64,000 nt of DNA from the NCBI RefSeq assembly GCF_030499515.1, contig NZ_JASTWJ010000001.1, forward strand, positions 682,001-746,000, written 5' to 3'. Below are positions 17,520 to 26,053 of the stretch, piece by piece. The notes under the pieces are model-generated. The model was not told the DNA's origin. It searched no databases and saw only the letters and a program-made list of their open reading frames with translations. Source of the stretch: Streptomyces sp. DT2A-34. Its GTDB lineage: Bacteria > Actinomycetota > Actinomycetes > Streptomycetales > Streptomycetaceae. A program made the translations under genes and the position numbers. Each line of letters starts with the position of its first letter. Position 1 is the first letter of the stretch.

Positions 17520-18644
17520 ATGAGCGGCGGCACGGTGACGCTGTTCGTCTGTGGCGACGTGATGCTCGGACGCGGTGTCGACCAGATCCTGGCCCGGCCC
17601 GGCGACCCGGTGCTGCGGGAGGGGTACGTCACGGACGCCCGGTCCTACGTGAGCATGGCGGAGGCGGTCAACGGCCCGATCCCGGCGCCGGTCGACCCGT
17701 CCTGGCCGTGGGGCGAGGCGCTGCGGCTGCTGGAGGCGAGCGCCCCGGACGTGCGGATCGTCAATCTGGAGACGTCCGTCACGCGCAGCGACGCGTTCGA
17801 GCCCGGCAAGGCGGTTCACTACCGCATGCATCCGGCCAACCTGCCCGCGCTCACGGTGGCCCGGCCCGATGTCTGCGTCCTGGCCAACAACCATGTGCGG
17901 GACTTCGGCCGCGCGGGCCTGGAGGAGACGCTCGACGTGCTGCACGGGGCAGGGCTGCGGACGGCGGGCGCGGGACGGAGCGCCGAGGAGGCGTATGCGC
18001 CCGTGGCGCTCCCGCTCCCCCACGGCGGCCGCGTGCTCGTGTTCGCCCTCGGTGCCGGCGACAGCGGCATCCCCGCGCACTGGGCCGCGACGGCGGACCT
18101 GCCCGGCGTCGCCTACCTGCGCGAGCTCTCGCCCGCCACGGCCGCCGCCGCGGTGCGGCACATACGGCAGGTGAAGCGGGCCGGCGACATCGTCGTCGTA
18201 TCCGTGCACTGGGGCTCCAACTGGGGCTACCTCGTCCCCCGCGAGCAGCGCCGCTTCGCGCACGCCCTGGTCGACGGCGGCGCCGATGTCGTCCACGGCC
18301 ACTCCTCGCACCACCCCCGGCCGGTCGAGGTCTACCGGGACCGGCTGATCCTGCACGGCTGCGGCGACTTCGTCGACGACTACGAGGGCATCCCCGGCTA
18401 CGAGCAGTACCGCGACGACCTGCGCATCGCCCACCTGGTGACGGTGGCGGCGGACACGGGCGAACTCACCGAGCTACGCATGGTGCCTCTGATCGCCCGC
18501 CGTATGCGCCTGGAGCCCGCCCCGCCCGAGGACCGCACCTGGCTGCACACCACCCTCGACCGCATCAGCCACGGCGCCCCTCTCGCCGTCGGTGCGGACG
18601 GCGCGCTCACCCTGACGAGGCCCGCCGCCCGAGCCACCCCCTGA
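17520..18644 (+). CDS. CapA-family (PGA_cap) metallophosphatase-like protein
   Basis: A 374-aa protein of the CapA/PgsA family, with a calcineurin-like fold. It has [12 protein letters not shown] at the N-terminus, NLETSVT near 82, [10 protein letters not shown] near 122, VSVHWGSNW near 226 and [11 protein letters not shown] near 262, all positions of metal-ligand Asp, Asn and His. Members are linked to poly-gamma-glutamate capsule export in Bacillus, but Streptomyces homologues stand alone and their role is unclear. No signal peptide is evident. ATG 17520 is taken. It ends 21 bp before the convergent phosphoribosyltransferase. Confidence 0.85.
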   Translation: MSGGTVTLFVCGDVMLGRGVDQILARPGDPVLREGYVTDARSYVSMAEAVNGPIPAPVDPSWPWGEALRLLEASAPDVRIVNLETSVTRSDAFEPGKAVHYRMHPANLPALTVARPDVCVLANNHVRDFGRAGLEETLDVLHGAGLRTAGAGRSAEEAYAPVALPLPHGGRVLVFALGAGDSGIPAHWAATADLPGVAYLRELSPATAAAAVRHIRQVKRAGDIVVVSVHWGSNWGYLVPREQRRFAHALVDGGADVVHGHSSHHPRPVEVYRDRLILHGCGDFVDDYEGIPGYEQYRDDLRIAHLVTVAADTGELTELRMVPLIARRMRLEPAPPEDRTWLHTTLDRISHGAPLAVGADGALTLTRPAARATP

Positions 18645-18665
18645 TCCGCCCTCTCCAGCCGAGCC

Positions 18666-19307
18666 TCACTCGCCGCGCAACGCCTCCAGCACATCGGCGT
18701 CGGTCAGCTGGCCGAAGTCCTGGTACCACTCGCCGACCGCGCTGAACAGCCTCGGCTGGTGCAGGCAGACGAAGTCGTCGACCAGCCGGCGCAGTTCCTC
18801 GGCCGCCTCCGGTGGGCAGACCGGCACGGCCAGGACCAGGCGCTCGGGCTCCTGGTGGCGTACGGCGCGCAGGGCGACGCGTGCGGTCGAGCCGGTGGCG
18901 ACGCCGTCGTCGACGACTATGGCGGTACGGTCCCGCAGCCGGGGAGCCGGCCGGCCCTGCCGATAGCGCTCCTCGCGCCGCCGCAGCTCCTTGCGCTCCC
19001 GTTCCACCACCGGCGCCAGGTCGGCCTCGCTCAGTCCCAGCCGGTAGAGCGTCTGCTCGTCGAAGAGCGGAGGGCCGTCGCCCGCGAGCGCGCCGACCCC
19101 GAACTCCTCGTGGTGCGGGGCCCCGATCTTGCGGACGACGAGCACGTCCAGCGGGGCCTGAAGGACCCGGGCGATCTCCCGGGCGACCGCGACGCCGCCG
19201 CGCGGCAGTGCGAGGACCACGGGATGCGCGAGGATGCCCTTCTCCTGCCGGAAGCGCAGCTGCTCCGCCAGCTCCTGCCCGGCCTCCTTGCGGTCACGGA
19301 ACTGCAT
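18666..19307 (-). CDS. Phosphoribosyltransferase-domain protein (paralogue 1)
   Basis: A 213-aa protein with a PRTase fold. The PRPP-binding loop is AIVVDDGVATGST near residue 130, and the N-terminal hood has LALPRGGVAVAREIA. Substrate is unknown; such stand-alone PRTases often occur in dormancy or stress clusters. ATG 19307 follows GAAGGGGA. It is clearly homologous to the gene at 23891-24544, sharing VLALPxGGVxVAxEVAR and AVGEWYxDFGQ. Its divergent promoter region faces the GH115 gene. Confidence 0.85.
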   Translation of the reverse strand: MQFRDRKEAGQELAEQLRFRQEKGILAHPVVLALPRGGVAVAREIARVLQAPLDVLVVRKIGAPHHEEFGVGALAGDGPPLFDEQTLYRLGLSEADLAPVVERERKELRRREERYRQGRPAPRLRDRTAIVVDDGVATGSTARVALRAVRHQEPERLVLAVPVCPPEAAEELRRLVDDFVCLHQPRLFSAVGEWYQDFGQLTDADVLEALRGE

Positions 19308-19435
19308 GGGTTTCCCCTTCCGTCCGTCGCCGCGTACCCGCCCTCTGGCGCCGGACACACCGCAGGCCTCGGCCGACTTCCGGCGCCGCAGGGGTCTGGA
19401 CCGCTCGGACAGGGCTGGCCTAGGGTTCCCGAGGG

Positions 19436-19447
19436 CAAGCGCTTTCT
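19436..19447. promoter_or_regulatory. AAGCGCTT palindrome upstream of the GH115 gene
   Basis: AAGCGCTT (19437-19444) is a perfect 8-bp palindrome within GCAAGCGCTTTCT. It lies about 75 bp before the GTG of the alpha-glucuronidase gene. LacI-family repressors of plant-polysaccharide genes in Streptomyces bind palindromes with an AGCGCT core, so sugar-dependent repression is likely. The regulator is not local. Confidence 0.45.
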
Positions 19448-19520
19448 AGCCTGATCATGCCAACCCGGTTTACGGCCTTCAGCCACGTCTGCTCCGTCAT
19501 GCACGGAAAGGAAGCGTCAC

Positions 19521-22496
19521 GTGCCGCACCCCGAACCGCCCCGCCCGTCCCGCCGGTCCCAGCCGTCCCGCAAGGCGTTCCTGCGGGGACTGGCCGCTGC
19601 CGGAGCGGCCCCGCTGCTGCCCGGCGTCCTCGCCACGGCCGCCCCCGCCCGGGCCGCGTCGCACCGGCCCGACTTCCCGCTGGTGCAAGGCGGCGCCGCC
19701 GTCGAGCTGTACGTCGACGCGGCGGACGACCCCGCGGTGATCCGCGCGGCCGGTGATCTCCAGGCGGACGTCGAACGGGTCGGCGGAGTCCGGCCCAAGC
19801 TCGGTCACACGCTCCCGGAGACGGGCGCCGCGGGCCTGGTTGTGGTGGGCACCCTCGGCGCCAGCCCGGTCGTCGACCGGCTCGTGGCACAGGGCCGCCT
19901 GGACGTCTCGCGGGTCAAGGGACGCTGGGAGGCGTCGGTCACGCAGGTGGTGGAGCGTCCGCTGCCCGGAGTGGAGCGCGCCCTGGTGATCGCGGGCAGC
20001 GACCGGCGCGGCACGGTCTACGGCATCTACGACACCTCGGAGCGCATCGGGGTCTCCCCCTGGTACTGGTGGGCCGACGTCCCCGTGCCCCGCCGTGACA
20101 CGGTGACGGTGCCCGCGGGCCCGCTCAAGCGGTACGAGCCCTCCGTCCGCTACCGGGGCATCTTCATCAACGACGAGCAGAACCTGACCACTTGGTCGCA
20201 CCGCACCCAGGAGCCGGACAAGAACATCGGCCCCGAGACCTACAAGCGCGTCTTCGAGCTGCTGCTCCGCCTCAAGGCCAACTACCTGTGGCCGGCGATG
20301 CATCCGTACTCCGACTTCTTCAACAAGCACCGCGAGAACCCCGAACTCGCCGACCGCTACGGCATCGTCGTCGGCTCCAGCCACCCCGAGGCCCTGCTGC
20401 GCAACGGCGTGCACGAATGGGCACCGTGGGCCGAGGAGCACCGGGGCGCGGACGGCACCCTGCCGGTGTACGACTACACGGTGAACCCCGGCGTCATCTC
20501 CGCCTACTGGAGAGCCCGGGCGAGGCAGAACGCCGTGTACGAGAGCAGCTGGACGATCGGCATGCGCGGTCTGCACGACAGCGCGCTGGAGACCAAGTAC
20601 GCCACGACCATTCCCGAGAAGGTCGCGGTGATGAACGACATCATCGCCGACCAGCGCAGCATCCTGGCCGAGGAGGTCGGCGCGGCCGTCGAGCCGCAGA
20701 TCTTCATCCCGTACAAGGAGGTCCTGGAGCTGTACAACGCGGGCGTCCGGGTCCCCGACGACGTCACGCTGATCTGGCCGGACGACAACCACGGCAACAT
20801 GCGCCAGCTGCCGAACGATGCCGAGCGGGGCCGGTCCGGCGGCAACGGCATCTACTACCACCTCTCCTACTGGGGCCGCCCGAAGAGCTATCTGTGGCTG
20901 GACACCACCCAACTCGCCAAGGTCTGGCAGGAGTTGCGGCGGGTGTACGAGCACGGCGTCGACCGGATGTGGATCTTCAACGTCGGTGACGTCAAGTCGA
21001 TCGAGACCGGCCTGTCCTTCTCCATGGACATGGCCTGGGACGTGGACCGGTGGGAGGCCGACGACGTCGAGGACTTCCTGGCCGAGTGGGCCGGGCGGCA
21101 GTTCGGCCACCGGTACGGGCGGGAGATCGCCGCCGTCCGCAGCGAGTACTACCGGCTCGCGGCGGAGCGGCGCCCGGAGTTCATCGACCGCGGGGTGTTC
21201 TCCGTGATCCACCACGGCGACGAGGCGGGCCGCCGTATGGCCGCGTACGAGCGGCTGCTCGCACGGGTGCGGGCGGTGGGGGCCAAGGTGCCCGAGCAGT
21301 ACCGGGACGCCTTCTTCGAACTGGTCGAATACCCGGTGCACGGCGCGTACTTGATGAACCTGAAGTACTACTGGGCGGACCGCAACGCGCTCGCCGTCCG
21401 GCAGGGACGCGGGGCCGGGACCAACCGTTTCGCGGACCTGGCCGAGGCGGCCCATGCCGAGGAGGCGGCGCTGACCAAGCGGTACAACACCGAGGTGGCG
21501 GGCGGGAAGTGGGACGGGATCGTCAACCCGTACCCCTCCCAGATTCCGAAGGCGCCCGGCCGCCCGGCCGTCACCCGGGTCGCCCGGCAGGAGACCTTGG
21601 GGCTGGGGGTGGCGGCCGAGGGCAACGAGACCGGCGCGGAGCGCCCGCTGTCCTTCTCCTCCTACACCCGGGACCGGCGCTTCCTCGACGTCTTCAACAC
21701 CGGCTTCCTGCCGCTCGACTGGTCGGCCGAGGCGAGCCGTCCCTGGGTGCTGCTGAGCTCGGCGGGCGGCTCTCTGACCGACCAGACCCGGGTGTGGGTG
21801 GAGCTCGACTGGGCGCGGATGCCTGAGGGCACGTACGACGCCACGGTCGCCGTCAGCGGGGCGGGGCAGCGGGTCGAGGTGCCGTTGCGGGTGGTCAACG
21901 ACGGTGAGCGGGCGCGCCGGCGGGCCCGGGGGTTCGTGGAGGCCCACGGGTACGTCTCGATCGACGCCTTGCACGCCGACCAGCGGGTGGCGCGCGGCGG
22001 GGCGCGCTGGCGTGCGGTGCGCGGGCTGGGCCGCCGTGCGGGCGCCTTGGAGGCGGTGCCGTCGACGGCGACCCCCGTCACCGCCGACTTCGCCACCAGG
22101 GCGCCGGAGTTGAGGTACCGGGTGCGCTTCGGCGGGGCCGGCACCTTCCCGGTCACCGTCTTCCGGCTGCCGTCCCTCGACGAGCGCGGCCACCGCCGGC
22201 TGGCCGTCGCCCTCGACGACCGGCCCGCCACCGTTCTCGCGGGCCAGGCCGTCGCCACCGGCAACCGGGGTGACGCCTGGGCCCGCAACGTGGAGGACGG
22301 CGTCGAGAAGCTGACCGCCACGGTGACCGTGGACGAGCCCGGTGAGCACATCCTGCGGATCTTCATGGTCGACCCGGGCATCGCCGTCGACCAGATCGTC
22401 ATCGACACCGGCGGGCTGCCCGTCAGCTATCTGGCGCCGCCGGAGAGCTACCACCCGGTGTTCCGTCCCGACCCGGATCGGGCACCGGGCCGGTAG
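19521..22496 (+). CDS. Secreted GH115 xylan alpha-1,2-glucuronidase
   Basis: A 991-aa exported glycoside hydrolase predicted to remove (4-O-methyl)glucuronic acid side chains from xylan. Residues 1-47 look like a Tat-type signal (SRKAFLRGLAAAG, then AXA-like cleavage after APARAAS). Family runs include YRGIFINDEQNLT, KANYLWPAMHPYSDF, WPDDNHGNMRQLP and YHLSYWGRPKSYLWL. The C-terminal third is beta-rich. GTG 19521 follows GGAAAGGAAG. Released glucuronate could feed sugar-acid catabolism such as the gudD locus nearby, but that link is inference. Confidence 0.92.
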   Translation: MPHPEPPRPSRRSQPSRKAFLRGLAAAGAAPLLPGVLATAAPARAASHRPDFPLVQGGAAVELYVDAADDPAVIRAAGDLQADVERVGGVRPKLGHTLPETGAAGLVVVGTLGASPVVDRLVAQGRLDVSRVKGRWEASVTQVVERPLPGVERALVIAGSDRRGTVYGIYDTSERIGVSPWYWWADVPVPRRDTVTVPAGPLKRYEPSVRYRGIFINDEQNLTTWSHRTQEPDKNIGPETYKRVFELLLRLKANYLWPAMHPYSDFFNKHRENPELADRYGIVVGSSHPEALLRNGVHEWAPWAEEHRGADGTLPVYDYTVNPGVISAYWRARARQNAVYESSWTIGMRGLHDSALETKYATTIPEKVAVMNDIIADQRSILAEEVGAAVEPQIFIPYKEVLELYNAGVRVPDDVTLIWPDDNHGNMRQLPNDAERGRSGGNGIYYHLSYWGRPKSYLWLDTTQLAKVWQELRRVYEHGVDRMWIFNVGDVKSIETGLSFSMDMAWDVDRWEADDVEDFLAEWAGRQFGHRYGREIAAVRSEYYRLAAERRPEFIDRGVFSVIHHGDEAGRRMAAYERLLARVRAVGAKVPEQYRDAFFELVEYPVHGAYLMNLKYYWADRNALAVRQGRGAGTNRFADLAEAAHAEEAALTKRYNTEVAGGKWDGIVNPYPSQIPKAPGRPAVTRVARQETLGLGVAAEGNETGAERPLSFSSYTRDRRFLDVFNTGFLPLDWSAEASRPWVLLSSAGGSLTDQTRVWVELDWARMPEGTYDATVAVSGAGQRVEVPLRVVNDGERARRRARGFVEAHGYVSIDALHADQRVARGGARWRAVRGLGRRAGALEAVPSTATPVTADFATRAPELRYRVRFGGAGTFPVTVFRLPSLDERGHRRLAVALDDRPATVLAGQAVATGNRGDAWARNVEDGVEKLTATVTVDEPGEHILRIFMVDPGIAVDQIVIDTGGLPVSYLAPPESYHPVFRPDPDRAPGR

Positions 22497-22499
22497 CCG

Positions 22500-22832
22500 C
22501 TACTGGATGGTCCAGCCCACACTGCCGACACCCGAGCTGTAGACCGCGCAGACGCCCGAGGACTCGCTGTACTGCCCCGGCGCCAGCGTCACCCACTGGC
22601 CGGAGACGTCCGGTGCCCAGCCGCAGACGACCTTGGCGCGGAAGGTGACGGTGCGGTCGGTGTTGTTCTGGCAGCCCGCGATGCCGTGGTCCGGGTTGTT
22701 GTTGTGCACCCAGCCGTCACAGTCGACGGTCCCCGCGGCCTGTGCGGGGGCGGCCATGCCGCCGAGGGTGAGGGCCAGGGCCGAGACGGTGGTGGCCAGG
22801 CCGGCTGCGAAGGTGCTCTTCCTGCGGTTCAT
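22500..22832 (-). CDS. Small secreted protein of unknown function
   Basis: A 110-aa exported protein. Residues 1-33 are a Sec signal peptide (MNRRKSTFAAGL, hydrophobic core, AQA cleavage site). The mature part of about 77 residues has four Cys (VDCDGW, AGCQNN, VVCGWAP, GVCAVY), which may form two disulfides, and is rich in Trp, Gly and Ser. I do not recognise the family. It converges with the GH115 gene, with 3 bp between stop codons, so a link to polysaccharide use is possible but unproven. Confidence 0.72.
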   Translation of the reverse strand: MNRRKSTFAAGLATTVSALALTLGGMAAPAQAAGTVDCDGWVHNNNPDHGIAGCQNNTDRTVTFRAKVVCGWAPDVSGQWVTLAPGQYSESSGVCAVYSSGVGSVGWTIQ

Positions 22833-22979
22833 GTGGGTCCCCGTGATGTCGTGGTTCCGTTCGGACTTGCCGCTGCCAGTCAAGGTCAGCGGCGCTCCGC
22901 CGGGAACCTCGGACATCCGAGGGTGGCCTCTGCGCTGTACGAGGGTGGTGTCCGGGCTGCACGAGGGGGGCGGCCGCGT

Positions 22980-23246
22980 TCACCCGTTCGGCGTATCGGG
23001 CGTGTCGGGTGCGTCGGGTGCGTCGGGCGTTTCCGTGTCGTTCCAGTCGTACGGTCCGCCGCCCCGCCACTCGATCAGCTCGGGGTCGTCGACGGCCCGG
23101 TCCTCGCCGGGCAGGCCCGCGCGGTGCAGCAGGTCCAGCACGTCGAACAGGCTGTACGCGATGCCGGTCGGCTCACCGCGGATCGTCACCTGACGCCCGC
23201 CGTCCGACGCGGGCGGCTGCACCACCACTGGGGGACGCGTGCTCAT
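22980..23246 (-). CDS. Hypothetical small protein with Asp/Pro/Thr repeat tail
   Basis: An 88-aa soluble protein. The body (GIAYSLFDVLDLLHRAGLP, DDPELIEWRGGGPYDW) looks folded. The last 15 residues are a tandem DAPDAPDTPDTP tail, mirrored by 9-bp tandem repeats in the DNA. Unknown function; homologues in actinomycetes are likely but not recalled by name. ATG 23246 is used. The next gene on this strand is the broken YbhB-like one. Confidence 0.6.
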   Translation of the reverse strand: MSTRPPVVVQPPASDGGRQVTIRGEPTGIAYSLFDVLDLLHRAGLPGEDRAVDDPELIEWRGGGPYDWNDTETPDAPDAPDTPDTPNG

Positions 23247-23293
23247 GCCACCACCATGCGCTCTGCGCGGCGCGTGCGCAGCCCGGCGTACCG

Positions 23294-23745
23294 TCAGCGT
23301 TGGTACAGGCCCACGAGTGTTCCGCTGGCCAGCTGCTGCCGGTCGAGCACCTGGTGTGCTTCGTCGGACGTGGCCGCCTCCGGGACGGAGACGGGGCCCG
23401 GGAGGGCGTAGAGGCGGAAGTAGTACCGGTGAGCGTCGTCGCCGACCGGGGGCAGCGGACCGCCCCACCCCGATTCTCCGAAGCCGTTCCTGTGCGGGTG
23501 GCTGCCCGGGGTCGTCGAGCCCGCCGGCAACCCGTCCGTGTGCGGATCGATGCCGGTGACCAGCCAGTGGACGAAGGTCCCCGACGGCGCGTCCGGATCC
23601 TCGCACAGCAGGGCCAGCTCCGCCGCCTCGTCGGGCACTCCGGACCAGGTCAAGGGGGAGAGACGTTCTGTCCCTCCAGGGCGTGACGACGCGGGATCAT
23701 CGCGTGATCCTCGAACGCCGAGCTCGTGAGTTCGATGTCGGTCAT
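23294..23745 (-). pseudogene. YbhB/PEBP-family protein, single-base frameshift
   Basis: A phosphatidylethanolamine-binding-protein-like (Raf-kinase-inhibitor type) gene in two frames. The first 31 codons from ATG 23745 (MTDIELTSSAFEDHAMIPRR to EGQNVSPP) hit a stop. The rest (LTWSGVPDEAAELALLCEDP, TFVHWLVTGIDP, GWGGPLPPVGDDAHRYYFRL) is in the next frame to TGA 23294. One C added to the C5 run at about 23653-23657 restores a normal ~150-aa protein. Both halves are well conserved, so a sequence error or very recent mutation is likely. It is divergent from the PRTase at 23891. Confidence 0.82.
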
Positions 23746-23890
23746 GCGCGCCGCAGTACCCATCCGGGCGCAGGCGACACGTGATGCCGGACCCATCTGC
23801 GGGCCCCGGGGCGGTGTCGGCCGGCCCCGTTTCGCCGCGTCCCACGCCGGGAACTCGGCGGACTGCGCCGACCGCGAGGGGATGAGCGCC

Positions 23891-24544
23891 GTGGCATTTC
23901 GGGACCGTACCCACGCCGGACGGGAACTCGCCCTGCGGCTGGTCGAGTGGGCCGACTCCGGCGACCTGATCAATCTGCTCGTGCTGGCCCTGCCGAACGG
24001 CGGCGTGCCCGTCGCCGCGGAGGTGGCGCGGGCCCTGCACGCTCCGCTGGACGTGCTGGTCGCCCGCGAGATCTGCACCCCGATCCGTCCGGAGACGGTC
24101 ATCGGCGCGATCGTCGCCGACGATCCGCCGCTGTACGACCGGCAGAGCCTGGCGATGATGCATCTGTCCGAGGACCGGCTCGGCGATGTCGTCGCGAGCG
24201 GACGGGGCGAGCTGCATCGCCGCGAGTACGTGTACCGCGGCCGCCGCCCGGTCCCGTCCGTGCACGGCCGCACGGTCGTCCTCGTCGACGACGGCCTGGC
24301 CACCGGCCTGACGGCCAGGGCGGCGCTGCGCTTCCTGCGCCGCCACGGTCCGGCCCGGCTGATCCTGGCGGTCCCCGTCGGCAGCCCCCGGACGACGGCC
24401 GCCGTGCGCAGCGAGTGCGACGACCTGGTGTGCCTGGTGCAGCCGCCGTCCCTGCACGCGGTCGGTGAGTGGTACGAGGACTTCGGCCAGGTCTCCGACA
24501 CGCAGGTCGCGGACACGCTGCACGCGTTCCACGCCCCGGCGTGA
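23891..24544 (+). CDS. Phosphoribosyltransferase-domain protein (paralogue 2)
   Basis: A 217-aa PRTase-fold protein. The PRPP loop is VVLVDDGLATGLTARAAL near residue 133, with Leu replacing the usual Ser/Thr after G-x in the paralogue. GTG 23891 is preferred, with GAGGGG 9 bp upstream; ATG 23882 is the alternative. Homologous to the gene at 18666-19307. It has EICTPIRPET where that one has KIGAPHHEEF, so ligand preference may differ. Substrate unknown. Confidence 0.82.
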   Translation: MAFRDRTHAGRELALRLVEWADSGDLINLLVLALPNGGVPVAAEVARALHAPLDVLVAREICTPIRPETVIGAIVADDPPLYDRQSLAMMHLSEDRLGDVVASGRGELHRREYVYRGRRPVPSVHGRTVVLVDDGLATGLTARAALRFLRRHGPARLILAVPVGSPRTTAAVRSECDDLVCLVQPPSLHAVGEWYEDFGQVSDTQVADTLHAFHAPA

Positions 24545-24590
24545 CGACCAAGCCGTGCGCGTGCGCCCGGCCGCGTGACAGGGTGGTGCC

Positions 24591-25166
24591 ATGGCCATCG
24601 AGGTTCGCCCGGCTTCGGTCTTCGAGGACGTCCGTGCGGTGCTGGGTCCGAAGTCGCCCCAGGCAAACGTGTGTTGGTGCCTGAGCTACCGGATCCCGTC
24701 GAAGCTGAACAACGAGCTGCGCGGGCCGGCGCGTGGTGAGTACGTCGCCGAGCTGTGCCGGGCCGACCCTCCCCTGGGGGTGCTGGCCTACGACGGGGAC
24801 GAGCCGGTGGGCTGGGCCGCCGTGGCGCCGCGCTCGGCGACGTCCTTCGCGCGTAACCGCAAGATCCCGCACGTCGACGACCTGCCGGTCTGGTCGCTGT
24901 GGTGCATCCGCGTCCGCCCCGGCCACCGCAAGCAGGGGATCACCCACGCCCTCATCGCCGGCGCGGTCGACTTCGCCCGCGACCGGGGAGCCCCGGTGAT
25001 CGAGGCGTACCCGCTCGACAGCGGTGACGCCAAGGTCGACCTGACGATGGCGTACGCGGGGCTCCGGAAGAACTTCGAGCGCGCCGGGTTCGTCCACGCG
25101 GCCGACACGGCCTCGGTCCTGGCCGGTCACCCCCGCATCCTGATGCGGCTCGACCTGCGGGGCTGA
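24591..25166 (+). CDS. GNAT-family N-acetyltransferase
   Basis: A 191-aa acetyltransferase with a GNAT fold. The acetyl-CoA loop is in VRPGHRKQGITHALIAGAVD near residue 110, preceded by the beta-strand LWCIRV. The N-terminal half (NVCWCLSYRIPSKLN) is typical of a Streptomyces subgroup of unknown acceptor. ATG 24591 has an AGGG 7 bp upstream. It follows the PRTase by 46 bp and could be co-transcribed. Confidence 0.85.
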   Translation: MAIEVRPASVFEDVRAVLGPKSPQANVCWCLSYRIPSKLNNELRGPARGEYVAELCRADPPLGVLAYDGDEPVGWAAVAPRSATSFARNRKIPHVDDLPVWSLWCIRVRPGHRKQGITHALIAGAVDFARDRGAPVIEAYPLDSGDAKVDLTMAYAGLRKNFERAGFVHAADTASVLAGHPRILMRLDLRG

Positions 25167-25213
25167 CGGAGAGCTGCGGAGCTGCGGGGCCGACGGATCG
25201 GCCCGTGCCGGGC

Positions 25214-25993
25214 TCAGTGCACGGAGAACCCGCCGTCGACGAAGATCGCCTGCCCGGTGACGTACGCGGAGGCACGGCTCGCGAGGAACACCGCCGCGCC
25301 GGCGAAGTCCTCGGCCAAGCCGTTGCGTCCGACCATCGTGCGCGCGGCGAGTGCCGCCACCTTCTCGGGGTCGGACGAGAGGCGTGCGTTGAGGGGCGTC
25401 ATCACGAACCCCGGCACGAGCGTGTTGCAGGTGACGCCGTACGGCGACCATGCCTCGGCCTGGGAACGGGCCAGCGACTCCAGCGCCCCCTTGGAGACGC
25501 CGTAGGCGCCGCTCTGGACGAACGCCCGGTGTGCCTGCTGGGAGGTGATGTGGATGATCCGCCCGAAGCCCCGTTCGGCCATGCCGGGCCCGAACCGCTG
25601 CCCCAGCAGATGGGGCGCCTCCAGGTTCACGGCCATCGTGGTGTCCCACACGTCCTCACCCAACTCGCCCAGCGGAGGCCGCAGGTTGATCCCGGCGCAG
25701 TTGACGAGGATGTCGGGCTCGCCGAACGCCCCGACCGCCTCCTCGGCCGCCGCGCGCACGCCGTCGCGCGTGCTCAGGTCGGCGCTCACCCAGGCCGCCC
25801 GGCAGCCGTGGGCCGCCAGTTCGCCGACGGTCGCGATCAACTCCGTCTCTCTGCGAGCCAGTACGACGATGCTCGCTCCGGCGCGTGCGAGGGCCTCGGC
25901 GATGGCGCGGCCGATGCCGGAACTGCCGCCGGTCACCACGGCGACCCGGCCGTCCAGCGAGAAGAGTTCGGAGAGGTAGGGCTGCGAGGTCAT
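25214..25993 (-). CDS. SDR-family oxidoreductase
   Basis: A 259-aa classical short-chain dehydrogenase. The cofactor motif TGGSSGIGRA lies near residue 20, NCAGIN near 98, the catalytic Ser in ITSQQ and Tyr-x-x-x-Lys in YGVSK near 167. It resembles gluconate 5-dehydrogenase and 3-oxoacyl-ACP-reductase-like enzymes. The downstream part VDGGFSVH is complete. It sits 60 bp downstream of the FAD oxidoreductase on the same strand, so they probably form an operon for an unknown hydroxy-acid or sugar. Confidence 0.88.
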   Translation of the reverse strand: MTSQPYLSELFSLDGRVAVVTGGSSGIGRAIAEALARAGASIVVLARRETELIATVGELAAHGCRAAWVSADLSTRDGVRAAAEEAVGAFGEPDILVNCAGINLRPPLGELGEDVWDTTMAVNLEAPHLLGQRFGPGMAERGFGRIIHITSQQAHRAFVQSGAYGVSKGALESLARSQAEAWSPYGVTCNTLVPGFVMTPLNARLSSDPEKVAALAARTMVGRNGLAEDFAGAAVFLASRASAYVTGQAIFVDGGFSVH

Positions 25994-26053
25994 GCCCGCA
26001 CCCTAGGCGGCGCGCTCCCCGCGTCCGCGCTCGGGCGTCAAGTGCCGGGTATG

